Below, piece after piece: positions 19,315-28,870 of a stretch of DNA of 64,000 nt; within the stretch, counting starts at the first letter, position 1, and each line of letters opens with the position of its first letter. The position numbers were made by a program, and so were the translations under genes. The notes under the pieces were generated by a model. The model was given only the letters and a program-made list of their open reading frames with translations. It searched no databases and was not told the DNA's origin. Source of the stretch: Sphingobacteriaceae bacterium. Its GTDB lineage: Bacteria; Bacteroidota; Bacteroidia; B-17B0; Aurantibacillaceae. The DNA is taken from NCBI GenBank assembly GCA_016709575.1, contig JADJMM010000002.1, positions 62,001-126,000 of the forward strand. The letters run 5' to 3'.

Positions 19315-20150
19315 TATTGCAATGTTGTTTCAAAATATTGGTCATTACTAATAAGATTACCGTTTTTATATAATTTTAAATTTATCCTCCATAAACCAGT
19401 CATTGTAAAATTCACTTTACCAACATAATGGCCATTTGATGTTAAAACAGGATTAATGTTATTTGGTGAACCATGTCCCATACTAGGCATTTCAGGAACT
19501 ATTTCCACAGAATAATTATTTACAGATTGGTAAGTCATAGCGTTAACTTTTTTATGAATAGTAATTTCGAAGTTATTAATTCCTACCTGAGGAATTGTCA
19601 AATCAACTAATGATACAAATACCGATGAATTACTATCAAGACTTAATACGGTACTCTTGAATCTGGCCGGGGTGTTCAATATAACATCTACCCCAATTGT
19701 ACCGCTGCCGGTCAAATTATTTTTTTTGTTATGAAAATTAAGGTTAAGCGACCATTGAGTGTTGTTTCCGGGCATCGAAAAAACTACAGCTGTTTTAAAA
19801 TAACCATTTGTAGTTATTGTATCCTTTGTATTTTCAACAGGTGAACTGTGCTGCATCATGCCCATATCCATCATTGGCATCATACTAAAATGTCCAGCTG
19901 ATAATGGTGAGCCATCAATTGAATCAAATAACGCCACATAAACTTCATTGTAACCTGTTTCTAAAGCTTTTTTAGAGTATAGTATTGCCTTAGCTTTTGC
20001 GCCTGTAATATACGTTTCTCCTATTTTAATCAGGCTAACCGTTGTGTTCGTATCTTCTGTTACTTCCTCCGGAGATGTGTGATTCTTTTTACATGAAAAT
20101 GTAAGTGCGACTATTGCTGCTACTGTGAGCATTTTAAAAATTGTTTTCAT
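19314..20150 (-). CDS. Met/His-rich lipoprotein with repeated YtkA-like domains
   Basis: A 278-residue lipoprotein (lipobox ALTFSC) with two related beta-rich halves of about 120 residues. The first half carries HFSMMPMMDMGMMQHSSP, the second EMPSMGHGSPNN, both plausible Cu-binding stretches. The ends of the halves (TQWSLNLNFHN and GLWRINLKLYKNG) look like FixH/YtkA-type domains. Its stop codon overlaps the start of the TonB receptor gene. I infer a periplasmic or outer-membrane copper-binding partner of the receptor. Confidence 0.65.
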   Translation of the reverse strand: MKTIFKMLTVAAIVALTFSCKKNHTSPEEVTEDTNTTVSLIKIGETYITGAKAKAILYSKKALETGYNEVYVALFDSIDGSPLSAGHFSMMPMMDMGMMQHSSPVENTKDTITTNGYFKTAVVFSMPGNNTQWSLNLNFHNKKNNLTGSGTIGVDVILNTPARFKSTVLSLDSNSSVFVSLVDLTIPQVGINNFEITIHKKVNAMTYQSVNNYSVEIVPEMPSMGHGSPNNINPVLTSNGHYVGKVNFTMTGLWRINLKLYKNGNLISNDQYFETTLQ

Positions 20151-20294
20151 AATAAGTTTTTCTAATAATTACATTTAAGCAACCGTAATTTTATTACAGA
20201 ATGATTGCTTTCGATTAATAAATAATGAAGTGTCCTACGGCTGAATAATTATTTCTGCATAATAAGAAAATGATATCCCGTAAGGAAATATAAC

Positions 20295-20663
20295 CTAAAC
20301 TGTAGGTGGGTGAAAAACAGAAAGAGAAATGGGATTTGTCTCCTTATTTAAATAACCCCAATTAGGGGAAATAGATACGTAGAAAAATGGTGGTAAAACA
20401 GTGTTATCATAGTCATAACAAAATTGCACCTCTTCTACACTTCTTGTATTGTTTTTAGAAGAATTATCATGCTTTTCCTGCTCTTTCAATTGTTTTGTTA
20501 AATGACATTTTCCATTACATTTAAGTTTTGGTTTGGTTTTATTCTCACAAAAATTAAATGTAATATATTCTTTATTTAAAAGGTAATTTGAGAGCAAAAC
20601 CAGTTTTCCGAAAGATTGGATTAGAATTCCAAAAATCACCGCTATTGTTACTACTTGTTTCAA
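20295..20663 (-). CDS. small membrane-anchored Cys-rich protein of the copper-uptake operon
   Basis: A 122-residue protein with one N-terminal helix (VVTIAVIFGILIQSFGKLVLL) and a Cys/His-bearing segment, FCENKTKPKLKCNGKCHLTKQ, that could bind metal. The family name is not known to me. It is the first gene of the operon with the Met-rich lipoprotein and the TonB receptor and is preceded by one of the best Crp/Fnr-type promoters in the window. A role in metal uptake is inferred from context only. Confidence 0.6.
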   Translation of the reverse strand: MKQVVTIAVIFGILIQSFGKLVLLSNYLLNKEYITFNFCENKTKPKLKCNGKCHLTKQLKEQEKHDNSSKNNTRSVEEVQFCYDYDNTVLPPFFYVSISPNWGYLNKETNPISLSVFHPPTV

Positions 20664-20685
20664 TTTTGCTTTTGCTTTTCGAATA

Positions 20686-20728
20686 CAAATGTAAAAGCTG
20701 AGTTACTAGGTTCTTGTGATTATAATCA
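20686..20728 (-). promoter_or_regulatory. Crp/Fnr-type promoter of the copper-uptake operon
   Basis: The perfect palindrome TGATTATAATCA (20728-20717) is followed after 23 nt on the minus strand by TACATTTG (20693-20686), a perfect -7 box. The start codon at 20663 lies about 20 nt downstream. The palindrome centre would be near -41.5. Confidence 0.7.
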
Positions 20729-20761
20729 TAAAAAGCCTTTCTTTTGGCTAATATAAATCAT

Positions 20762-21479
20762 CTAATTTCTTATTAAAACAGATAGTTTAGTGTTAAAGAA
20801 AGTTGTGTTAATTGAATTCTGTCTTGAGTTTTCAATTTCCGCTATCGTTTTTGTATCGTTAATGAAATTTTGAATGTAGTAGATTCCTTCATAATTAAAT
20901 TTTTCCAAAACATCTATCATCCTTTGAATATCATTTTGAACTAAGAGTGACGAGTGAAGTGTTGTTCTTACCTCAAAAGGAATAGCGCTGTTAATTAAAA
21001 GTTTCAGGCTTGTAATAAAATTTGAATACAGATTAGATTTTGTAATAGACTTAAATTTATCTATTGGTGCTTTAAAATCAAGGGCTACATAGTCGATTAG
21101 TTTTTCCTTGAGCAAAATTCTATTATTTTAGGTTTAGTTCCGTTAGTGTCTACTTTTATTAGTAATCCCATTTTTTTAATTTCAACAATGAGTTTAATAA
21201 TATTTTTATGTAACGTACACTCTCCGCCGCTTAAAACAACACCATCCAACAGATTTACCCTTGTTTTTAAAAACTTTAAGATTTCCTGATAAGATAGCTT
21301 TCCTTTCCCCTAACACTATATCTGGATTATAACAATACTGACATCTCATATTACAGCCTGCAAACCATAAAAATGCAAGCTGTTTTATCAGGGTAATCTA
21401 ATAAAGTAAATGGGGTTATGCTGTATATGGGCTTAACTACATCGGCTTTCGCTAAATTGTATTCGTTGTTTGTGTTCAC
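20762..21479 (-). pseudogene. nrdG: anaerobic ribonucleotide reductase activating protein (NrdG), about three frameshifts
   Basis: A radical-SAM activase that installs the glycyl radical on NrdD. The pieces in order are: TPFTLLDYPDKTACI; WFAGCNMRCQYCYNPDIVLG with the CxxxCxxC cluster motif; SYQEILKFLKTRVNLLDGVVLSGGE...; and IIEF-LLKEKLIDYVALDFKAP to the end. Frame changes lie near 21369-21373 (T run), 21307-21310 (GGGG where GGG is expected) and 21114-21117 (T4 where T5 is expected). The likely start is GTG 21479, overlapping the nrdD end. Three breaks in 700 nt point either to a poor-quality stretch or to real decay. Confidence 0.75.
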
Positions 21480-23706
21480 CTTTTTTTCCAATATTAAAAC
21501 TTTCTACCGGTCTGTGATATCCCATTACTCTGGTATAAACTAGACATTTTGTGCGTTGCAAATTATGACTCTGCAATAACTGATTGTTGCTCTGTGTTTT
21601 CATGTGTTATGTGATTAAGGGTTAGTTTTTCTAATAAAATTTCATCGCAATGTGGACAGTATTCATGTTCGCCTGATAAGTAACCATGCGTTGGACAGAT
21701 ACTAAATACTGGTGTTATCGTAATATATGGTAATCTAAAATTTGAAAGCACTTTTTTTACTAAATTTCTACACGCTTCAACCGAGCTCAATTTTTCCCGC
21801 ATGTATAAGTGTAAAACGGTACCGCCTGTATATTTACATTGTAATTCATCTTGCAGCAATAAAGCTTCAAACGGATCGTCAGTGTGGTTCACAGGAACTT
21901 GGGAACTATTGGTATAGTAAATATTTTCTTCTGTTCCGGATTGGATAATATTTGGAAACCGCTTTTTATCCTCTTTTGCAAAACGATAAGTAGTTCCTTC
22001 TGCAGGGGTAGCTTCCAAATTATATAAATTACCTGTTTCCTCTTGAAACAATTTCATTTTTTCACGAATGTGTTCTAATATTTGACTTGCAAATTCAATT
22101 CCACTTTCAGTTGTAATGTTATCTTTTTCGTCAGTAAAATTTAATATCATTTCATTTATTCCATTCACTCCAATAGTTGAGAAGTGATTTCTAAAATGGC
22201 TTAAATATCTTTTAGTGTATGGATATAATCCTCTATCGTACATATCTTGAATGAAAATTCTTTTCTTTTCAAGTGTAGATTTTGAAATATCGAGCAGGAA
22301 ATCTAACCGTTGATATAGCGCGCTAATGTTTCCTTTATATAAATAGCCTAAACGAGCCATATTTATTGTAACAACACCTATACTCCCTGTCATTTCTGCA
22401 CTTCCAAATAAACCATTTCCTCTTTTTAACAGCTCTCTTAAATCCAGTTGTAATCGACAGCACATGCTTCTAACTGCATTCGGCTTATACGCTTTTTCGT
22501 TTTCTATTTTGTTTCCTTTATCATCTAAAATATATTGACTGCCGATAAAATTTTGGAAATAAGAGGAGCCTATTTTAGCTGTATTTTCAAATAATAAGTC
22601 GGTGTTTTCGCCATACCAATCAAAATCTTCAGTAATATTTACTGTAGGAATTGGAAAAGTAAAAGGTTGACCTTGAGAATCACCTTCGGTCATTACAGTA
22701 TAGTAAGCCTTATTTATCATGTTCATTTCTTTTTGGAAATGCTCATATCTCATATCAACCAGGTTATCCACGCCCCTTTCTTTTGCCAGTTCAATAAGTT
22801 TAGTATCGGTTACTGTTTTAAAAGGTGGTTATCGTTTTTTGTTGGGATTTGTTCTTTCAAATCGGAGGGTACTACCCAATCTAAAGTGATATTAGTAAAT
22901 GGTGATTGACCCCAACGTGCCGGAACATTTAGGTTGTAAATGAAACTACGCACGGCTTTTAATACTTCTTCAAACGATAATTTATCTTTAAATACATAAG
23001 GCGCTAAGTATGTATCAAATGAACTAAAGGCTTGCGCGCCTGCCCATTCGCTTTGAAGTATGCCTAAGAAATTAGCCATTTGTCCTAAGGCTTCTCTGAA
23101 ATGAGAAGGAGCCTTACTCTCAACTCTTCCTCTAATACCATTAAATCCATCGTTTAATAATACCCTTAAGCTCCACCCTGCGCAATATCCTGTTAAACAA
23201 TCCAAGTCATGGATATGAATATCGCCATTGCGGTGTGTTGCACCCTCTTCAGGGGAGTATACTTTATCTAACCAATAGTTAGCAATAATTTTACCGGCAA
23301 CATTATTTACTAAACCTGCGTTTGAATAAGCTGTATTTGCATTAGCATTAATGCGCCAATCCGTTTGTCCTACATATTCCTGAATTGTTTGGGTACTATT
23401 TATATAGGTTGTATTGATATCAATATTATTGGTTAATTCTCTTTGTAATTTACGTGTATGTCGATACAACATAAACGATCGCATAACATCAAAATAATTT
23501 CTGGCAAATAACTTCTTTTCAATAATATCCTGAATCTCTTCAACACTCCAAGTGTCTTTTGACTTTAATTCAAGAAAAACTTCATCAAAAATTTCTTCTT
23601 CATAGTTTCTATTTACACTTTGAAATCCTTTAAGGATTGCGTCTTTAATTTTGAAAAGGTCTAAAGGTTTGTACTCGCCATTTCTTTTAATTACATACTT
23701 TTCCAT
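21433..23706 (-). pseudogene. nrdD: anaerobic ribonucleoside-triphosphate reductase (NrdD), two frameshifts
   Basis: Class III reductase that makes dNTPs without oxygen. The N-terminal ATP-cone (YVIKRNGEYKPLDLFKIKDAILKGF) and catalytic barrel are in the first frame. The middle frame runs from VDNLVDMRYEHFQ to the zinc site CPTHGYLSGEHEYCPHC. The glycyl-radical tail RVMGYHRPVESFNIGKKGEH is in a third frame and ends at 21433. The first break is at 22816-22823, where one extra A restores HLLKTVTDTKLIELAKERG. The second is near 21568-21573 (about two bases lost in an AG repeat). Without repair no radical site would be made. Confidence 0.85.
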
Positions 23707-23848
23707 GCTATATTTATTTTTAAATCACTTTATTTTTAGACACAACAATTCCACCCCAACTATTCAGGTTATTTAATTTAATCATTACGTTAGGTTGAGT
23801 AATTCGAAAGTTAAACATAGCAGAAGAATAAATTTCTTCTGCTGTTTT

Positions 23849-24286
23849 TTAGTTTTTCAAACAACTTAATCCTTCTATTACACTATTAGACATTTCTGCT
23901 AGGGTTGTTTTTTCCAGCATTGTTAATATATCCTTTTTAATGTGTTTATACTTATTGTGAACCGGGCAAGGTTGCGATTCGGAGCATTGATTTAATCCTA
24001 AAACACATTTACCCTCATGCAATGATCCATCAATTGCAATAACAATTTCAAGTAACTTTGTTCTACTTATTTTTTTTACATCAGCCTCAAAACCTCCTGT
24101 TGCACCCTTAACCGAACTTATAATTTTATGCTTAACCAGCGTTTGCAATATTTTTGCAGTAAAAGCCTCAGGAGAATTAATCTCTTTAGAAATACCTTTT
24201 AAACTGGCTCTATTTCCATTAATAGACTGCTCTGCAACATATACTGCTGCTTTTATCCCATATTCACACGCTTTCGAAAAAATCAT
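23849..24286 (-). CDS. Rrf2 family transcriptional regulator (NsrR-like)
   Basis: A 145-residue protein beginning MIFSKACEYGIKAAVYVA, the typical Rrf2 winged-helix start, with ISKEINSPEAFTAKILQTLVKH as recognition region and GATGGF as wing. Three Cys (CVLGLNQCSESQPC) have the spacing of the Fe-S ligands of NsrR/IscR/RsrR-type sensors. I chose ATG 24286, because the longer frame to 24340 runs through the -7 box. A TCGGA-N8-TCCGA palindrome at its own promoter recurs at three denitrification-linked promoters, so an NO-responsive role like NsrR is the likely one. Confidence 0.85.
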   Translation of the reverse strand: MIFSKACEYGIKAAVYVAEQSINGNRASLKGISKEINSPEAFTAKILQTLVKHKIISSVKGATGGFEADVKKISRTKLLEIVIAIDGSLHEGKCVLGLNQCSESQPCPVHNKYKHIKKDILTMLEKTTLAEMSNSVIEGLSCLKN

Positions 24287-24304
24287 AATGTTATCTTGTG
24301 GAAA

Positions 24305-24347
24305 CAAAAATAAAATTAAAAAAGCCATATCGGATATCAATGTCCGA
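24305..24347 (-). promoter_or_regulatory. Rrf2 gene promoter with TCGGA-N8-TCCGA operator
   Basis: The operator TCGGATATCAATGTCCGA lies at 24330-24347. Seventeen nt beyond it on the minus strand is TATTTTTG (24312-24305), a perfect -7 box, with the ATG 19 nt further on. The operator covers the -33 region, as expected for autorepression. Confidence 0.65.
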
Positions 24348-24471
24348 TTAGTTATAAACAGATAACTGTAAATATCCTTTTGTTAAAAAATATTACAAAA
24401 AAAGGAAATCATACATTAATATGATTTAACTCATAACGGTGGGGGTATTATTTGACTACCCTTACAGAGGT

Positions 24472-25245
24472 ATGTCAGTGATGTTTGATGATATAGTATT
24501 TGGTCCGATAGCAAGTAGACGTTTTGGGGTTTCACTGGGTATTAATCTATTGCCTTTACAAAACAAAGTTTGCAACTTTAACTGCATATATTGCGAATGC
24601 GGTTGGACTGACTTAAAATCTTTTAAGATTAATTTTTCTGATTCACGCAAAATAATTAACGCTGTTGAAGAACGCTTTAAGAAACTCGCCCAAGATAAAA
24701 TTCATATTGATACGATTACCTTTGCAGGAAATGGTGAACCTACAATGCATCCCGAATTTCCGGAAATCATTGAAGCTGTAATTAAATTGCGCGATTTATA
24801 TTTACCTAAAATAAAAATAGCGGTTTTATCAAACTCCACGCTTTTAGGCAAACCATCAGTTTTTGAAAGTTTAAAAAAAGTAGACTTAAAAGTAATGAAA
24901 TTAGATGCCGGTACCACTGAGACTTTGATTAAAATTGACAAGCCGCTTTCTTCAAAAACTATCGAGTGGTATATTCAAAAATTAAAGAAATTTAATGGTG
25001 AGTTGATTATCCAAACTATTTTTTTGAAAGGTTATTGCGATGGAGAATATGTTGATAATACAACTAGCGATGAACTTGCGTCGTGGATTAAGGCCGTAAA
25101 GGAAATAAATCCGAAATCTGTGATGATTTACACTATTGATAGAGAAACGCCGGCTGAAAAATTAGAAAAAATCACAACTGAAAAATTAAATTCGATTCGT
25201 GATATGGTTTTAGCAAATGGCATTATTGCTAATGTATATACTTAA
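24472..25245 (+). CDS. radical SAM protein
   Basis: The sequence begins MSVMFDDIVFGPIASRRFGVSLGINLLP and carries the cluster motif CNFNCIYCECG (C-x3-C-x2-C), then TFAGNGEPTMHPEFPEI, a typical SAM-binding GNGEP motif. It belongs to the short radical SAM proteins of about 255 residues common in Bacteroidota whose substrate is unknown. The frame extends to GTG 24439, but ATG 24472 or 24481 fits the family start better. A weak TGATTTAACTCA lies at 24422-24433 without a good -7 box. The gene is followed 14 nt later by a thioesterase. Confidence 0.8.
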   Translation: MSVMFDDIVFGPIASRRFGVSLGINLLPLQNKVCNFNCIYCECGWTDLKSFKINFSDSRKIINAVEERFKKLAQDKIHIDTITFAGNGEPTMHPEFPEIIEAVIKLRDLYLPKIKIAVLSNSTLLGKPSVFESLKKVDLKVMKLDAGTTETLIKIDKPLSSKTIEWYIQKLKKFNGELIIQTIFLKGYCDGEYVDNTTSDELASWIKAVKEINPKSVMIYTIDRETPAEKLEKITTEKLNSIRDMVLANGIIANVYT

Positions 25246-25259
25246 ATACTATATTTTTT

Positions 25260-25724
25260 ATGAAAAAGGTTAAAACATCAAAAAACTCAGAAACAATAAT
25301 GACTGAAATTGTTTGTCCAAACGATACAAATCCAATCGGAATTCTTCAGGGCGGGAAATTAGTTCAGTGGATGGACATTGCATCTGCTATTTGCGCTCAA
25401 AATCACGCAGAACATATTTGTGTAACCGCATCCATAGACAGTGTTAAATTTAAAACGCCGGCAAAAGTTGGCGATATAATTACCATAAAAGCAAAGATGA
25501 CCCGTTCATTTAATTCTTCTATGGAAATATATGTACAGGCTTGGGCCAAAAAAATACTGAGCCAAAAAGCATATCTAATAAACGAGGCTTATTTTACGTT
25601 TGTAGCTCTTGATGATAACGCAAAGCCAGCAATGGTACCAACCATTAAACCTGCTTCAGAAACTGAAAAAAAAGAATATTTAAATGCTTTGAAAAGAAAA
25701 AACAATCGTTTAAAAAATAATTAA
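25260..25724 (+). CDS. acyl-CoA thioesterase, hotdog fold
   Basis: A 154-residue protein with the hotdog-fold acyl-CoA hydrolase pattern: PNDTNPIGILQGGKLVQWMDIASAICAQNHA, in which the N-terminal Asn and following Asp are typical of the YciA/BACH group, then VTASIDSVKFKTPAKVGDIITIKAKM. It would hydrolyse acyl-CoA thioesters in the cytoplasm. It lies in a run with the radical SAM gene and a flavin-binding split-barrel protein; no functional link among them is evident. Confidence 0.85.
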   Translation: MKKVKTSKNSETIMTEIVCPNDTNPIGILQGGKLVQWMDIASAICAQNHAEHICVTASIDSVKFKTPAKVGDIITIKAKMTRSFNSSMEIYVQAWAKKILSQKAYLINEAYFTFVALDDNAKPAMVPTIKPASETEKKEYLNALKRKNNRLKNN

Positions 25725-25728
25725 TATT

Positions 25729-26160
25729 ATGAATCCTGTTCCCGATAAACTAACCTCTTTTCTACAAGAAAATAAAATCTCAACAGTTTGTTTTGTCGAC
25801 CAAGAAAATAATCCCTATTGCATCAATTGCTTTTACGTATTTGATCACGAGCATTTTGTTCTCATATTTAAATCCTCAAATGGAACAATGCATCAAAATT
25901 TCACCAAAGCAACAGCAAGCGTTTCTGGTACCATCTTGCCAAACACTATTGATATATTAAAATTGAAAGGGGTACAATTTGTTGGCAAAATAATTGATAA
26001 AGAAGAAATAGAAAAGCTGCAACTTACTTCCAAATATTTAAAAAAATACCCTATGAGTATTGGTATAATAGGATATATTTGGGCTGTTAGATTAGATTTT
26101 TTAAAACTAACAGATAACACTTTAGGGTTTGGAAATAAAACTATATGGAATTTTAAATAA
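25729..26160 (+). CDS. pyridoxamine 5'-phosphate oxidase-like split-barrel protein
   Basis: A 143-residue protein with the PNPOx-like pattern: LTSFLQENKISTVCFVDQENNPYCINCFYVFD, then FVLIFKSSNGTMHQNFTK and GVQFVGKIID. Such proteins often bind FMN or F420 and act as reductases or heme-utilisation-like factors; the substrate is unknown. It starts 4 nt after the thioesterase stop codon, so the three genes are probably one transcript. Confidence 0.75.
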   Translation: MNPVPDKLTSFLQENKISTVCFVDQENNPYCINCFYVFDHEHFVLIFKSSNGTMHQNFTKATASVSGTILPNTIDILKLKGVQFVGKIIDKEEIEKLQLTSKYLKKYPMSIGIIGYIWAVRLDFLKLTDNTLGFGNKTIWNFK

Positions 26161-26163
26161 AAA

Positions 26164-26342
26164 TTAGAAAAGAATTAAAATCGTAAACAGCATAAAAATT
26201 CCAACAACAAAAGAAACTAAAATTGAAGCTAACCCAATAGTATGATGATTATTTTTTTAAATCCTTTGGCAGTGATATAAACTCCCAGGCCAATGCATAC
26301 TAAAATCCAAAATAATCCAAGTAAAATATAATTTAAGCTCAT
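26164..26342 (-). pseudogene. small two-helix membrane protein, frameshifted
   Basis: Starting at ATG 26342, the protein reads MSLNYILLGLFWILVCIGLGVY... up to KGFKK, where a stop follows in frame. If the run of seven A (plus-strand T run 26252-26258) had eight, the frame would continue as NNHHTIGLASILVSFVVGIFM... to a stop at 26164, giving about 61 residues with two membrane helices. The good coding appearance on both sides of the run suggests a real small gene with an indel. Function unknown. Confidence 0.5.
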
Positions 26343-26353
26343 AATTTTATTAT

Positions 26354-27532
26354 TTAAAGTTTATTTCTTCTTTCTATTTCTTTTTTCAAGCGTACAACTT
26401 CATCTATTATTTGTCCATCAATTGATGAATTTTCTTCTGATCGGCGAATTAAATAAGGAATTGCTTTTTTCACTTCACCATACGGCAAATACTTAGAAGA
26501 GTTATACCCGTTAACACTTAAGTTAAACGTTAGATTATCGCTCATTCCGTATAGCTGTGAAAACCGCACTTTAGAATAGTGGTTTGTTATATTGTATTTA
26601 TTAATACAATTAATAGCATGAAGTGTGCTATCATTATTGTGTGTTGCTATACAGGAGTCCACTTTTTTAAATTCACGTAAGCATATTTCTACAGCCTGGT
26701 TAAAGGAATCATCTGTTTCTTTTTTCGTATCAAATACGGGAGAAGTTTTACCTTCTTTTCTGGCTTTCTCTCTTTCTTTTTCTACATATGCACCTCTTAC
26801 AAGTTTAATTCCGGGAATATAATTTTTTCGGCCAGCTTCCTCAATTAAAGTATTAAGATATTTCAATCTGTCCTTTAGGTACATTTGAAGAGTATTAAAT
26901 ACAACAGCATATTCTTTGTTATATTTTTGCATCATGGATTCTGTAATTTTATCAAAAAGATCTTGCATGCATCTATCCTCCGCATCTATGAAAACAATAA
27001 CTTTAGCAGAATATGCAGTTTTACAGATTAAATTAATTCGCTCAATTAACCTGTCGAATCTTGGTGAAATTATCGATTCATTTTCCAAATCCATTGCGTT
27101 ACGATACGTTAAAAATTTAGGATCTTCTAATCCTGTAATTTTAACACTTACATAATTACCCGGGCACTCCTTACCTAATTTAATAATATTAGCCACAATT
27201 ATTTTGGTGTTATTTTCAAAAAATTCATCACTGTTTTCTGCTTCAGAAACATAATCAAGAACTGATTTGACTTTATATGTTTCTAAGTAGTTTATTTTTG
27301 AAAAGGCCTTATTGATATCTTCGCCCGCACAGAAAACATTAAAAACCGTTTTTTTAATCAAAAATTTAAATGGTAAATTATATTTTAGTATACCATTTGT
27401 ACAAGCTATTAGTAGCTTTACTAATCTTTGGTTTTGCAATATGCTAAAAATAAAATGAGTAAATTTTAATTCTTTATTAGATTTATAGCTGTATGCTGTT
27501 TCTAAATCTTCTAAGTTTATATCATTTTTCAT
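26354..27532 (-). CDS. proline dehydrogenase
   Basis: A 392-residue FAD-dependent proline dehydrogenase, which oxidises proline to pyrroline-5-carboxylate and passes electrons to the membrane quinone pool. The barrel motifs KLVRGAYVEKER, SCIATHNND, YGMSD and YLPYGEVKKAIPYLIRRSEEN are present. It starts 9 nt after the NorB-like gene and is the last gene of the five-gene operon that begins at 32518. Its position beside NorCB-like respiratory proteins is unusual and may mean that the encoded electron donor and acceptor are co-expressed. Confidence 0.88.
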   Translation of the reverse strand: MKNDINLEDLETAYSYKSNKELKFTHFIFSILQNQRLVKLLIACTNGILKYNLPFKFLIKKTVFNVFCAGEDINKAFSKINYLETYKVKSVLDYVSEAENSDEFFENNTKIIVANIIKLGKECPGNYVSVKITGLEDPKFLTYRNAMDLENESIISPRFDRLIERINLICKTAYSAKVIVFIDAEDRCMQDLFDKITESMMQKYNKEYAVVFNTLQMYLKDRLKYLNTLIEEAGRKNYIPGIKLVRGAYVEKEREKARKEGKTSPVFDTKKETDDSFNQAVEICLREFKKVDSCIATHNNDSTLHAINCINKYNITNHYSKVRFSQLYGMSDNLTFNLSVNGYNSSKYLPYGEVKKAIPYLIRRSEENSSIDGQIIDEVVRLKKEIERRNKL

Positions 27533-27541
27533 AACAAATAA

Positions 27542-28870
27542 TTAAATGGTTTTTAAATCGCTTGATAAGCCTTTTTTAGCGGAATTTATTAAGATAAAAG
27601 CAAATGAACTTAATGTTAGTAGTAAACCTAGGCCGGCAAAAGCAAATACAATAAAATAGGGCCTAAGAGATTCCATCATTTTAGAATAACTTTCTTGATT
27701 AATGCTTAACTGCCAAATACCCTTTTGTATACCTGCTGTATTTAGAGATAACCAAAAAATTAACAAACTGAGCTGTAATAACCAGAATAAATAATTTAAA
27801 TATTTTCGTTTATCAGTGCTATTAAAAAACTCGAAGCACGCGGCTAATAATATCATTGTATTTATCCCTATTGTTGTTCCCATAGCGTGAGCCACTGTAA
27901 TATGTGTGCCGTGAGTGTATCTGTTTATAGACGGAATTGACATTAATACAGCTTGTCCCATATTTATAAAAATCCATATATCTGCTGCCATAATAAATCT
28001 ATATGGGAAATAGTGGTAATGTTTTTGAACTACGCTTACACTTTTTTTCCAGTCAAATATTATTTTAATAAAAAAAATCCACTCTGTCATACTAACTATA
28101 TAACCTATATATCTAATATATTTTTCGGTAGGGAGTGTGTAAATATGATGCCCCCAGTTAAACATCAGATTAAATAAGCCAAGAAAATACATTACAAAAG
28201 CAAATTTACTCCTACCTGTATTTTTTGTACTTGAAATCTTATCCATTAAAAAAATAGCCGTTCCATACAAAATTTGATTCCAGGAACCAACCAACGAACC
28301 GTTTACTTTCCATTGAATAGTCATGTCTGTAATAAAATGTTCTCTGAAATATGGAAATACCCATAAATAATTTTCAGAAAAAGTGAAAAGAAAAAATAGG
28401 ACTCCTGTTAACCACATCCAAATATAAACAGGCCAGTCTTTAATTTTTTTAACTAGCGTATAAAAATTAGCCAGAAATAACATCCATGCAATTGCTATTG
28501 GCAGCGCCCATACAGGGTTAAATTCCCAGTATTCCCGTCCTCCAAAATCTTTATTAAAATAAGAAATCAGAATACCTACTATGGCAACAATCCATAATGC
28601 CCATTGTATAATAGCAATTTTATAAGTTGCTGTTTCAGTTATATAAGGCTTTAAGCCGTTATAAATGCAACCAGTAGCTCCTAGAATAATCCAAAAAATA
28701 GCTGAAGAAACATGTAATGGCCTTAATGAAATAAAACCTAGCTGCTGTATCAAGAAATCAGGAAAAATATAGATTGCGGCTGCTAATATTCCAAAAAACA
28801 GACCTAAAACCAGCATGCATAAAGATGTTACCAAAAATAGATTTCCGATATTAAAATTCTGAAGCTTCAT
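27542..28870 (-). CDS. divergent NorB-like heme-copper oxidase family subunit
   Basis: A 442-residue protein with about 12 helices, related to the NorB of this window but with altered ligands. Kept: His53 (low-spin heme), the His pair 241-242 (FNWGHH), Glu263, and His328 (heme b3 site, RYTHGTHITVAHAMG). Changed relative to canonical NorB: the third FeB His is Asn190, the Glu four residues later is Val194, the next Glu is Asn198, and the second low-spin heme ligand is Met330 instead of His. It overlaps its NorC-like partner by 4 nt. The substrate is unknown; NO chemistry is likely from regulation and context. Confidence 0.75.
   Translation of the reverse strand: MKLQNFNIGNLFLVTSLCMLVLGLFFGILAAAIYIFPDFLIQQLGFISLRPLHVSSAIFWIILGATGCIYNGLKPYITETATYKIAIIQWALWIVAIVGILISYFNKDFGGREYWEFNPVWALPIAIAWMLFLANFYTLVKKIKDWPVYIWMWLTGVLFFLFTFSENYLWVFPYFREHFITDMTIQWKVNGSLVGSWNQILYGTAIFLMDKISSTKNTGRSKFAFVMYFLGLFNLMFNWGHHIYTLPTEKYIRYIGYIVSMTEWIFFIKIIFDWKKSVSVVQKHYHYFPYRFIMAADIWIFINMGQAVLMSIPSINRYTHGTHITVAHAMGTTIGINTMILLAACFEFFNSTDKRKYLNYLFWLLQLSLLIFWLSLNTAGIQKGIWQLSINQESYSKMMESLRPYFIVFAFAGLGLLLTLSSFAFILINSAKKGLSSDLKTI

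Noticed and set aside
24422..24433. TGATTTAACTCA before the radical SAM gene
   Set aside because: Two mismatches to the palindrome and only a poor box at the usual spacing; not counted as a Crp/Fnr-type promoter.
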